This document shows positions 11,701 to 22,386 of a DNA stretch of 64,000 nt, in pieces. The number at the start of each line of letters is the position of its first letter. Position 1 is the stretch's first letter. The DNA comes from Atopsyche davidsoni (lineage: Eukaryota > Arthropoda > Insecta > Trichoptera > Hydrobiosidae). The translations under genes and the position numbers were made by a program. The stretch spans positions 4,030,001 through 4,094,000 of the forward strand of contig JAILWY010000001.1 in NCBI GenBank assembly GCA_022113835.1. Direction: 5' to 3'. The notes below the pieces were generated by a model. It was given only the letters and a program-made list of their open reading frames with translations. It ran no database searches and was not told the DNA's origin.

Positions 11701-14110
11701 ATTTTCAAAAAACTATTTACACGTATACATTTTTTTATAAGCACTATATATATATTATATGCATTTACAATCAAAGAATGCAAATATAAATTTGAAAATG
11801 CGAAAATGTTAAAAAAATAAATAAATATATATGTAAATACATATATATTTATATATATTCTTTTTTTTTATATTTTCGCTATTAAAAACGAATTAATCTA
11901 TATTTGCATTCTTTGATTATGCATATAAACACGTCAACATGGCTCAAAAAAAAAAGTTAATACTTCACAAAGACGTATGTTGTAAATTTACATTAAAATT
12001 GGTAAAACCAAAAGTTTATTTATATTTAAGATGCACAACTGCAGTGAATCAAATGAAATATCAGAAACTATATTTAAAAAAAAAAATTATCGTTATATCA
12101 ACGGAAAAAGTTGAACTAGGCAGCACAAACATTGTAAGTATTTATTTCTAATTTAAAACAATTTTAAAAAATGATTTAATCATTAGCTTGATATTTTTTC
12201 GTAAAATTTATAATTGCAAGTTCACTGCTGCTTGCTAGGGTTGAACCGGATGTTGAATATTTATTATGAATTAATAACATGAATATAGATTAATATGTCT
12301 ATGTTGATAGGTGCACAAGTCATTCGATACAAAAAGATGTCTATTGTTTACTTTGAACTTTATATGATATAGGGTCATGACGTTACGAATATTTTAATTT
12401 CGCTATTGTTTTTTTATTTGCATATTTCATTATGCGGACTTTTGATCCGCAAACATTGCTATCGATTTAATAATCACTCATATACGCAACTCTTTAAGCA
12501 CTTTTGTTTATTCAATATATTAAAATATTTAATCAATTTCATAAAATACACGTCGGTACAGAAGAACCTTGGAATTAACTATGAAAAATTTCGAGGCAAA
12601 CACAGCCGTCAACAGGAAAAATAATTATATTTAGTTTTTTCAATTTACATTCACCCTAAGTCGTACTAGCTATTTCTAGTTAATATGCATAATAAAACAT
12701 AGCGGTGAATTTATTAATAAGTTTTTTATCGCTTTTACAAATAAAAGCTTTTTTAAGGTTTTAAATTCTCTATAACATATTCAAGTAAAATAAAACGATT
12801 TTACTCGGATTATATTTTTTGGGTGTATAAAAGATATCAAAAAAATGTGTGTATTAACAGATTTCTACAAAATTCAAAGAGAGAAATTGTCACGTTCATG
12901 CACACGAAGCTATAACTAATTTTTTCACAAAAGATGCTAAATTTCAGCTACTGTCAACAAAATATTCAATTTTTTGCATTAAAAAAAAGCATCTTTGAAA
13001 ATTTCAATATTGGTTTTTCAAATAAAAAAGTCTGCAAAATTTAATAGAATTCATTTTACTAAAAAATATTTAGCTTTAGGTTAAAATATGATATTTTGGT
13101 ATATGATCAGTAAATATAACTGAAATTTTAAAAACAACTAATTAACTTTTCCTTTAATATTTACAATAGTATTCTTTGCGCAAAAGCTTTGTTTTTCTTT
13201 GCTTAATACAGAATATAACTTGTTTCTGTGTAAACGTTATTACATCATGATAATATAAGTAAGAGTAAATCAAGTCTCTTTGGAAACAAATACGGTGCAG
13301 ACGTGCATATTACACAGTAATAGAAAAATAAAAACGTCGTGTTTTAAGAGGTTAAGTAGGCTATTTTTGTTAGTTAACATGGGAATAGAGCTGAAATTGT
13401 GGGTAGGAGTATTGTGGAAGACCAGCTCGTCGCAATGGTGGACAAATTAAGCCATCCGGTAATAGTGTAGAGGGTCTAAAGACCCAAAGGTCGGTATAGC
13501 TAGGCTAGGTTGATAAAACTAATTCGGTGAAAGCATGAGTCCGAATGCACAAAAGAGCTGAGAATAATGAAATGAATGGCAATTAGGAGGCACTTCGTTC
13601 AGGTGTGAAAGGAATGAGAATAAAGATAATATGGCAATTAGTAATACTATTGAATTTATATTTTTTTAGTTAGGTTAAATAATTTTTAAGTTCATATTTT
13701 TAACACCCATCGTAATTTTCATTTCAAATTAATAATAACTAGAATACATAAAGCATAATTTAAAGTTACTGTACTTCACAAAAACGACTTTTTTTCAATT
13801 AACATGCACAAATAAATCTTTTTGTAAAATTTTTGATATTTTTTTAACTAAGCAATGATTGTTCTAATTAAATAAAATCTGTAAGTTATCCATGGCTCAT
13901 TGAAAAAGCAAAAAAATATTGATCCAAATATTCGAAACCCCAATCTGAAAATCCACAAACCGCACGAATTCACTCTTAAAAAACACTTTTGAAAAAACAC
14001 TCGAAAAGCACAACAAATTCACGTTTTTTTTTTTAATTCTTAATTTCTGATTGATTGGATGTTAGTCGATTATTATTATGATTGGTTGGTTTGATTGAAG
14101 GTTCCTTTAC
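8765..14110 (-). other. First CYP4G intron, separating the untranslated exon from the coding region
   Basis: 5.3 kb, very AT-rich. It contains a foldback repeat (11,755-11,928) and a GC-richer stretch at about 13,370-13,620 that I cannot identify. A long first intron after a short leader exon is a common place for enhancers in insect genes, but no specific element can be claimed from sequence alone. Confidence 0.6.
11755..11928. repeat. Foldback (MITE-like) repeat, ~175 bp
   Basis: Arms 11,755-11,788 and 11,899-11,928 are inverted copies sharing AATCAAAGAATGCAAATATA. They differ by one 4-base indel. The centre (11,824-11,850) is again palindromic around TATATATGTAAATACATATATA. No coding capacity and no clear target duplication. 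Confidence 0.7.
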
Positions 14111-14163
14111 CTAAACTAGTCGAGGTGAGCTGCTAATGAGATTTCCACTGAGCAGCGCTGACT
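14111..14163 (-). other. CYP4G: Predicted untranslated exon 1 of CYP4G
   Basis: A 53-nt exon predicted from the initiator at 14,163 to the donor GTAAAGG at 14,110 (TTTAG before the splice). Joined to 8,764 it gives a 72-nt leader before the CYP4G ATG. Support is the ordered set of TATA, Inr and donor on the correct strand, upstream of a coding exon that begins with a splice acceptor. No transcript evidence is available. Confidence 0.6.
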
Positions 14164-14242
14164 GACGACTGTCTCACGACCAGGTAGCTTAAATACTCTG
14201 CGCTATGACGGCCCAGCCCGGCTGGCTGCCCCACCAATTGGT
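14161..14242 (-). promoter_or_regulatory. Predicted CYP4G core promoter (CCAAT palindrome, TATA, Inr)
   Basis: On the minus strand TATTTAA occupies 14,195-14,189, and an arthropod initiator TCAGTC has its A+1 at 14,163, a spacing of 32 bp. The 10-bp palindrome ACCAATTGGT, containing a CCAAT box, lies at 14,233-14,242, about 70-80 bp upstream of the start. The block is clearly less AT-rich than its flanks. The first unit of the ~163-bp tandem array begins immediately upstream. Confidence 0.6.
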
Positions 14243-14259
14243 CCGATGCATGGTAATTA

Positions 14260-16080
14260 GTCGCCGGTGCAAATGTTACCCGCCACTCCTGGCCCCAATG
14301 GAAATGGGGCTCTGGCAGCAGTATTTCCTTATTTTTAGGTACAATTTTCATATAGTTAATATAAAAACATTCAACAATCTATGAATATAGAGTAATACTA
14401 TATACTCGTGGTCATAAGTTACTACTGTATTATAAATGTTACACACCACTCCTGGCCCCAATGGAAATGGGGCTCTGGCAGCAGTATTTCCTTATTTTTA
14501 GGTACAATTTTCATATAGTTAATATAAAAACTTTCAACAATCTATGAGTATAGAGTAATACTATATACTCGTGGTCATAAGTTACTACTGTATTATAAAT
14601 GTTACCCGCCACTCCTGGCCCCAATGGAAATGGGGCTCTGGCAGCAGTATTTCCTTGTTTTTAGGCACAATTTTCATATAGATAATATGAAAACATTCAA
14701 CAATCTATAAATATAGCGTAATACTATATACTCGTGGTCATAAGTTACTACTGTTTTATAAATTCCACCCGGCACTTCTGGCCTCAATTTTTTTTTTGTG
14801 GTACAATTTTCAATTAATTAAATATTAAGATAAAAACATTGAAAAATCCATAAATAATACAATAATCTTGTAGTCGACAGTTGCCAGTGCAAATGTTTCA
14901 CGCCACTCCTGGCCCCAATGGAAATGGGGCTCTGGCAGCAATATTTCCTTATTTTTAGGTACAATTTTCATATAGTTAATATGAAAACACTCAACAATCT
15001 ATAAATATGGCGTAATATTATATACTCGTGGTTATAAGTTACTACTGTATTATAAATGCTACCCTCCACTCCTGGCACCAAAAAAATGTATGTCTGAGGG
15101 CAGTATTTTTTTGTTTTGTGGTACAATTTTCATTTAATCAAAGATTAAGATGAAAACATATATTAATCCATAAATAATGTAATAAAATTGCGATCATCAG
15201 TTGCCATTGGAAATGTTACCCGCCACTCTTGGCCTCAGTGGAAATGGGACTATGTCGGCAGTTTTTAGGTATAACTTTTATTTTGTTTACGATTTAGATA
15301 AAAACATCCATTGATCGATAAATATAGCTTAGTAAAATATACTTGTGGTCATCAGTTGCGAGTGCAGTTTCTTTTAGGTACAACTTTTGTGTATATAAAT
15401 TTAAATTTAGATAAAAACATTAACCCGTCTATAAAAAGCTTCATAATATAAACTTACAGTTATTAGGTTTTACATTTTTCATTTACCTATCATTATTATC
15501 AAATACGCATTAAATTAACACTTTTCAGATATATGCCCTTTTTGTGTATTCAATATGTTTATAATAAATAAATTTACACAAGTAAAGTCATCGCCGTGTT
15601 TTTTTCTCAATTGAGGTATTAAAAAAAATAAGAAGTTTGACTGCATGTAACTATTAAGATTTTTGCATAGTTACAGTTTCCCAGTGCAAATATTACCCGT
15701 TACTTATGGCTCGTATGAAAATAAGACTTTGACGATAGTATTTTTTTCTTCTCAGATATAATTTTCATTAAGAAATGAAAAGTTAATTTATGTAAGAGAA
15801 TTCATAGAAATTTAAATAACATTTATTAATCTTTTAGCCATATCTATATCTGATTTGATGCATAATAACTATTTGGCCAGTGCAAACGTTATCCGCAACT
15901 CATGGTCTGTATGAAGACAGAATCTCCTAGTTTTTAGACACAATTTCCATTTAACTAAATTAAAAAATGATATATCGATAAATACATTTTATTAAATTTA
16001 TATTATTACTTAAGGCAAAAGTAATTTAAAGTTTAGTGTTAAGCCCAATTCAAATATTACCCGTCCCTCCTTTTCATATA
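14260..16080. repeat. Decaying ~163-bp tandem array abutting the CYP4G promoter
   Basis: Units keyed on GTTACCCGCCACTCCTGGCC begin near 14275, 14438, 14601, 14763, 14895, 15058 and 15215. Weaker relics lie near 15355, 15692, 15888 and 16056. The first three are nearly identical over the full 163 bp. Later ones accumulate substitutions and indels, so similarity falls with distance from the promoter. Each full unit contains an internal inverted pair, GGCCCCA...TGGGGC, and the string ATACTATATACTCGTGGTCAT. Confidence 0.9.
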
Positions 16081-18480
16081 CATTTTACGTCAATGTTTCT
16101 TCGTTTAAATACGTTTTTAAAGTTTGATAAATAAACGTAAAGATGAAAAAATTAAGATATTCAACAGCTGATTGCTCTATTGTAATAAAATAAATAGGTT
16201 GCAGATTCACAATTTCATAATGAGGCCATCGATAGTGATATGTTCAGCATGGAATACAAAAATTTTGCATATATTACTTTGTAAGTGTTATTTATGTTCA
16301 AAACGCGTGTTCAAAGTTTGAGATATTTAAATAATAACTGTTTCATTTAAAATCAAACCTACTCCTTTAAGTAATTTTAATTGGTGCGCAACTTTTTTTT
16401 CTATTCCATTGGATATAGATAAATGATAAACAGTTCGTTTTAAAAATAATTTAAATTTATATGATATAATAGTTACCAAACAATGTGTCCCAACACTTTT
16501 GCTGGTATGAAAGAAAGTATTTGAAAACACAGTTAACTGCTTTTATGATTGCTTATTATATTTCATAAAGTTTTATATACCTAAGCATTAAGAATAAAAT
16601 ATTTGTTAAATATAACAAATATGTGTATAAACATTATCTAGCAAATTGACATATATGTTTAATGGTTCAAATGTTTCTCTTTTTTATGTTTTTGTTTTAA
16701 AGAGTAAATTAGTTTCAAATTATTAATTAAAAATAAGAATTTTTATTCATAACTCTTTAAGTGGCTTGAGGTGAAGTCAAACTTTACACAAGTTGACTTT
16801 ATGTTACAGTTCATCTGTATTATAGAATAATACTTGTTGTACAGCATAAACATTCTTCGAATACGACAAATTATATAGCAAACGCAATCCATATTCTTTG
16901 CTGGTATTTAACACATAGCATACTATTTCCGTTGATATCTCAGATTACTCTGAGAATCTAAAGACTGTGCGTCTGAATTTGTATGTTCAAACAACATAAA
17001 ACCTAATGCAGTCGAGTTGTCTCGTTCCAGCTAAAAAGAAATTTTAGGAAAACGTTTAATTTTCTCAACTGGTTCATTTGAATAATATCATAAACCTGTT
17101 ACTTGCAAGTACGTCTCCATCATTATTAGTTTGTTGCCTGTACTGGACAAGCCGATACTGTCGGTCATGTGCAGCGTAACTTGGGACATGGAAGTAAGCA
17201 GTATAATTATTTTCAAAATATAAATACGTACTCAATCATTATTTAAACATTTTTACTGGATACATGCTTCTACCTTGAGTATATCTTACTGGAATTAATA
17301 AAAATATACGCATGTATATATTGTGTATTTATATGTTTATATATTCAATTTTGTAATACTTTCTTACAAATAAATCAACAGACTAGCTGTTCAGATGTTG
17401 AACCGATTTTCGACCTTTCAAGCCAACGCATTTTCTCATAAGAAATTTTTATGGTTGCAAAGAAATTGGTTGTGGATGCATTGTTCGTTTAAGAATTTTC
17501 AGCACTTATATCAACTAACTGAAAGCTCTGTATCTTTTTTATAAATATACATCGAGACCATCCAAGGATGAAATAGGCTGTTTGTCTGGAGGTACTCACA
17601 CTAAGATAAATGCTAAAATTATGTAAATATTATCATATTTATGTATGCTCTGTTTCTTTTATTTTTGTACCGTTAGCCAAATTCTCAAAATCTTTATTAT
17701 ATGATTATTGATATCTTTCTGATTTAAAAAATATCGGAATCGGATACAGGAATTTATAAACTCTTATGAAAATAAAACACGTTCAATTTAAATTATACAA
17801 TAAATTTGTAAAACCATACTTTGTATTTTTGGATTGAATAATAATTAAAATTAAAATATTGAATACTTGTATGATAAACGAACCGTCAGATAAAACTGTG
17901 AATATTTTTGTCTTGCCATTGCTTTAACAAATTAAATTATATAAATGAGATACGAAACCAAAACAGCAGTATTTTAAAAATTCAATATTACAAATACAAA
18001 CCAGCATAAATTCAATGCAAGTTAATTTAAAAAAGTCTGCTTTTTACTAAAAAAATTTAAAATGATTTTACCGGAATAAAACAATTTTGGTACAAATCTG
18101 TCTGGGTTTTAAAATATTTCAAAATACCAATTTTGGTGCATGCTAAAAAAAATTTGTTTCAATTGTGCGTCATAACTAGGAGTTGCGTCATTCACATTGC
18201 AAATTTTTAAAAAATTTGTTGATGTTTACCGAATAACTTTGTAATTTCGTCTTCAAGAGCTTAATTTCATTGTATGCATGTTATTTCAGGGTCCAGCTTA
18301 ATTTTATCAAAACCAACTAAATGAATTTAAGAATATTTTCGGAAGCATGCAGAATTCTTCTGTGTCGTTTTGCGGGATCTGATTTTAGCAGCGGTGATTA
18401 CGGTTTTCTATGAATATTCAACAAAATTGTGGGAAATTTTTAATATTGTTTAATTTATATTAGGGAGTATTGTAATGATT
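16081..18480. other. AT-rich intergenic DNA, nothing recognised
   Basis: 2.4 kb of A/T-dominated sequence with no credible open frame, splice pair or repeat that I can support. Confidence 0.6.
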
Positions 18481-18494
18481 ACGAGTGTATAACT

Positions 18495-18893
18495 CTTTTT
18501 TGGATTGAACGTCAATCAACTGCGTGTTTATTACCTATTACGGGTTTATTATATTATTACTAATATGATAAGCACATTAGTTCACACGTATTAAAGTAAT
18601 TCTCAGAAAAATATCATAGTGATTTGTGTGGGATTTGAACCCACATCCCCAGGCTTACAAGACCTGTGTACTGACCATTGTACTAACGAACCACATCCAT
18701 TAATCGATAATTATTAACAATCATACTCTACATATGAACCAATGTGCCCAGGCCAACCAATATTTCCACACAAATCACGATGATATTTTTCTGAGAATTT
18801 CTTTAATCATCTTCTATTTATGAAGTAATAATATAATAAACCCGTAATAAGTAATAAATACGCATCTAATTGACGTTCAATATAAAAAATAGA
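18495..18893 (-). mobile_element. Foldback element carrying a tRNA-like cloverleaf in its centre
   Basis: The left arm (18,495-18,640) contains GGATTGAACGTCAATC, ACGGGTTTATTATATTATTA and TCTCAGAAAAATATCAT. The right arm (18,770-18,893) repeats these blocks in inverted order. Between them sit a complete minus-strand tRNA-like sequence (18,620-18,692) and an 80-bp spacer. A second copy of the tRNA body plus spacer follows directly. A third, truncated copy is the insert at 4,614-4,816. Mobility is inferred from the multiple copies. Confidence 0.75.
18620..18692 (-). tRNA. tRNA-Thr(UGU)-like sequence, repeat-embedded
   Basis: Read on the minus strand, 73 nt fold as a full cloverleaf. The acceptor stem pairs 6 of 7 (GGTTCGT with ACAAATC). 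The D stem is GTAC/GTAC, the anticodon stem CAGGT/GCCTG encloses CTTGTAA (anticodon UGU), and the T stem GTGGG/CCCAC encloses TTCAAAT. Discriminator A. A- and B-box promoters are intact. Its setting inside a repeated foldback element argues that it is a SINE head or a tRNA pseudogene, not a housekeeping gene. Confidence 0.5.
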
Positions 18894-18900
18894 TATACGT

Positions 18901-19066
18901 AAAGAAATTCTCAGAAAAATATCATCGTGATTTGTGTGGGATTTGAACCCACATTCCCAGGGTAACAAGCCCGGTGTACTGACCATTGTACTAACGAACC
19001 ACTTCCATTAATCGAGAATTATTAACAATCATACTCTACATATGAACCAATGTGCCTAGGATATAC
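18901..19066 (-). mobile_element. Second copy of the tRNA-bearing repeat (partial)
   Basis: It starts at TTCTCAGAAAAATATCATCG and includes a full tRNA-like body at 18,928-19,000. The body has anticodon loop CTTGTTA, UGU, with one mismatch in the anticodon stem. It continues through the AATTATTAACAATCATACTC spacer to about 19,066. The outer inverted arms are missing on the right. It lies tandem to the first copy with 7-8 bp between. Confidence 0.75.
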
Positions 19067-19177
19067 CTGATCAACTAGGATACATCATCATCACGCACGT
19101 GCTCAATTCTCCTAGTCTACAGTAATAAATTATGTATATTCGTGTTGGTGGATATCTTAATTATTTTGAAAAAATAA

Positions 19178-19510
19178 TTAGATGAGTGGCCGAGTGCGGC
19201 ACTGGCGAGCCAGAGGAAGCCGGCTCCGCGCTAGATTTATGATATCCGAATGCTGAGTTGACTCACACAAGCCCGGCCCGACCGCCGTAATGATATTGTC
19301 TAGTTCACTCGTCACGCCAACGAACTGCGCACCATCTGCACCGGGCCCACGCCCCCCCCTCCGCCCCCTTCTGCCCCCCTCTGCCCCCCTCTGCCTCCCT
19401 CTGCCCCCCCCCCCCTGGGGCCCCCCGCCGCCCCCCACCACCCTCCTCTCCCGGGGACGAGCACGGCCTCCTGGACGTCCACCAGCAGAAGAACCTCAAT
19501 CTTTTACTGC
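19178..19510. other. GC island with a C-rich homopyrimidine tract
   Basis: Within AT-rich DNA, 19,178-19,330 is mixed GC-rich, and 19,349-19,445 is a tract of C6 to C13 runs separated by CT/CTG units. Its complement has several G-runs and could form G-quadruplexes. An accidental proline-rich frame crosses it. Another frame (from about 19,450 to 19,535) reads DEHGLLDVHQQKNLNLLLLY before a stop, which I cannot identify. Confidence 0.6.
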
Positions 19511-19713
19511 TGTATATCTTAAATCAACCCTGTGCGTGATGACGATGTCTTCCAGCCGATAATTTGTAACCGTTCCAAAACTAATAAATACTAGACGATA
19601 TTAAAAATCACCCATGATTTTATTGTATATTTGTAACAATACATCAATAAGTACTTTGCAATATTTTACCATCATAGTTGAATTGTTTTAAGCATGTTTA
19701 TCTCTCTTTTTAG

Positions 19714-19940
19714 TACTGCCTGGCCAGTGACCCTATTTCAGATTGGTACAACTGCACTCGCCGGCACTGGCATTCATTATCTTTCATTCACAAACACGTG
19801 TACGCCCTGGACCCGCGCGGGTCTAATATCACAGAACCGAGATGCACGAACGCTACACTAAGGGCGAGATATCATTCTCGACCAATTTCAACTCACTGCT
19901 GGATAAAAGCATTTTGCATTTCAACACGGCTGAATGGCGT
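19714..19940 (+). CDS. Orphan exon candidate, unknown product
   Basis: A strong acceptor (TTTATCTCTCTTTTTAG, ending 19,713) is followed by 227 nt ending at a consensus donor GTAAGTC (19,941). The whole interval is open in one frame, with segments such as DPISDWYNCTRRHWHSL and NITEPRCTNATL. A second frame is open only from 19,842 (MHERYTKGEISFSTNFNSLL) and also looks protein-like, so a frameshift or non-coding exon is possible. No partner exon was found. The GC-rich block 200 bp upstream might be its promoter or first exon. Confidence 0.3.
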
Positions 19941-20112
19941 GTAAGTCTTCGCAAGATTTTCATCCTCTTGTTAGTCGATCTTTTAACATCTCGACCGCCT
20001 CTATCATGCTTTCTTTTTAATCTCATAAAGCTATCAGTTATCAATCTTGTCATGGCAAGTGCTAGAAATTTTATTTATTAACTAATTATATATTTATTCA
20101 TAAATAATATCT

Positions 20113-20505
20113 AAGAAATTCAATATTTTTGATAGAGAGTACTTGGTGGAATTCCATTTTAATATTTTTGAAATGAACATGTGGAAAATCACTCAAGTAT
20201 TTTACTCAAAAATATTAAATAATATCTAGGTTTTAATCATGACATAAATTTATGAAAAGATTTATTTTATCATAGAAATAAATTTTATTTTCTGACGCCC
20301 ACTTTTTTAAAATGTTTTTTAAAGGTTAAAGGTTTCGCCAACCTTTGAAAGTTTGGCGAAGCCGGTCACAAATAAAAACGAACATGTGGAAAATCACTCA
20401 AGTATTTTACTCAAAAATATTTAATAATATCTAGGTTTTAATCATGACATAAATTTATGAAAAGATTTATTTTATCATAGAAATAAATTTTATTTTCAAC
20501 TTGTG
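20113..20505. repeat. MITE-like repeat with a 120-bp internal direct duplication
   Basis: GAACATGTGGAAAATCACTC and the following ~120 bp occur at 20,175-20,294 and again at 20,380-20,498, nearly identical, 205 bp apart. Between them a hairpin GGTTTCGCCAAC/GTTTGGCGAAGCC leads into GCCGGTCACAAATAAAAACG. The family recurs at 49,391-49,433 and, as a clean palindrome, at 51,965-52,088. Confidence 0.75.
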
Positions 20506-22060
20506 TGAAGTATTTTTTGTACGTTTTTAATGTATTTATAATTCAGGAGTGATATATATATTTTTTGAAATATTCACAGTGAGAAATCTATTTGCATAGC
20601 AGCGACTTTAAAGTATTTTTCCACGGCATAAATAATAATTGGAATTTTCCTCCAGCACTTTATGGTTCTAAAGTTCCAGCTCTTAATTATAGTAAAGATT
20701 ATTCAACAACACTTGGCGTCGCGGCGGAGCAAAATTCCGCAAAAGCACTAAAACTATTCATAATACTCCCGGGTTTGTTTGAGATAATTGGCTTTCTGCG
20801 ACAGGCCGCAAGCAATGTTGTCTCGGTGGATGTATTTGCACAGCATCACGTATTGCTAGAAGTGATTAAATGACAGGTGCATTACTAGCAACTAGATCTT
20901 TGTGAAGTACCTGTTATACACTTAACTGCTATTTTGTAATCTTCGACATCTATGACGACTTAGATCAGCAATAGCAGAAAATTAATATTTGTTTGCGGTC
21001 TCTGTGTGATTGGTATTTATTTAAATTATATTTTTAATTTATTATGTCGTATCTATTTCGATAATTTTTCTTTAGTACTTCCGCTATACAATACAATGTG
21101 ACACCAAAAAATAATAATCAAAATTTGTTTGAAAAAGGGTGATATCACTTAACCGGCTTCTTTGTTTTTATCGTTTTCCAGAAAAACCAATTTGAAAATG
21201 TAGTTTTTATGTAAGCTTCAATAACAAGATACACTCAACTTAACTCAACTCAACGGTAAACTGTATCAGTATCTAGCTTGCCATTTATATTGTACACAGA
21301 AAGTACACAAAGTTTCTACATTTTTATACAATTGTCAACTGCAAACTAATTCGTTTATAAAACGAGCAAAATTTTTCATATGATTCAAAGCTGTGATTGT
21401 ATGGTCATAAGATCGTAGATCCTGGAAAAGATAATAAACATTATTACTATGAACAAAACTTGTCAGATAGACACGAAACATATATATATAATAAATAAAA
21501 AGTGGGGACGTCACTTAGTGTTTTTTTAATAAAAATATAAGAAACATTACAGTTTTGATTTTGCCAATTTTTGTATAAAACTGGATGGAAACAGTCACTA
21601 AATTTATGTATGTGGGTGTTGTCATCTGAATAATTGCACTATTGACTATCGAAAATGATTAATAAACACACAATTTGAAGCAAAGGTCAGCCGCTCATAT
21701 CCCTTCAGACAGTATTCATTAATATTTGTACCTCAAAGTCCCTGTTAGTAAATAATGCAAAATGATTTCGCCAACGTCAACTGCAAGACTAAAATGTATT
21801 GCTTGTATTACTGTACTTAAAAAAAAAATTACCGATTATTAATACTAAATATTTTTAATAAATATATAATTCAATTGGTAAAGGACACTGAGTCACAATA
21901 ACCGTAGATGTGGGGTCAAAAATTACCAATTAAACCGCGTTTAAATTGTTTACACTTGTGCTTCAGGTATAATTTTTTTCAAAAATACCTGTTAGAAAAC
22001 AAAACAAGATTTAAATAATTAAATAGTGTAATAAAACACCAACATATAATAAAATTAAGT
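20506..22060. other. Intergenic DNA with a GC-richer patch
   Basis: Mostly AT-rich. Positions 20,700-20,880 are less AT-rich (CGTCGCGGCGGAGCAAAATT and on). They contain an open frame of no recognised family and may be a conserved non-coding element or old insertion. Nothing else supported. Confidence 0.4.
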
Positions 22061-22062
22061 CT

Positions 22063-22068
22063 TTTATT
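22063..22068 (-). terminator. Candidate poly(A) signal of the perilipin-like gene
   Basis: AATAAA on the minus strand about 170 nt downstream of the stop codon at 22,238-22,240. Spacing and context are plausible, but the region is AT-rich and such hexamers are common. Confidence 0.4.
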
Positions 22069-22237
22069 GAACAGACAGAGACTAAAATTACACCTATGTT
22101 ACATTTTTATTAAAATTATTATCTTACATATATTTTTAAAATATCTGATTTTACAGCATTTGTTATATAAAATATTCTCTTTTGCAATGAGAGATGGTCT
22201 TGTTATGTTTGTTCCGTTGAGTATTTTTTTAAACAGA

Positions 22238-22386
22238 TTATTGATATCTATAAATATTCTTATATTTAACTCCATCGCCCAGTTCTTCAGTTGTAGCACC
22301 CTCGAAGCTAAGGGAGGTCCAGGATTTTTTTCCCTTAATGCGGCATGAGCACTCGCGATGCTCTATTGGGAGACAGCACTTTACCT
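22238..22386 (-). CDS. Perilipin-like gene, terminal coding exon
   Basis: Acceptor TTTTGTTTCAG, phase 1, completes a glutamate codon. It then reads VKCCLPIEHRECSCRIKGKK and SWTSLSFEGATTEELGDG, stopping at TAA (22,240-22,238). The frame stays open for 48 codons in GC-richer DNA and is the only frame compatible with the preceding exon. Confidence 0.6.

Noticed and set aside
13370..13620. GC-richer stretch suspected to be a retrotransposon coding piece
   Set aside because: Stops in every frame and no reverse transcriptase or gag motif.
19290..19562. Proline-rich 90-residue open frame on the plus strand
   Set aside because: It is an automatic product of the C-run tract, which leaves several frames open. 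There is no protein-like content beyond the tract.
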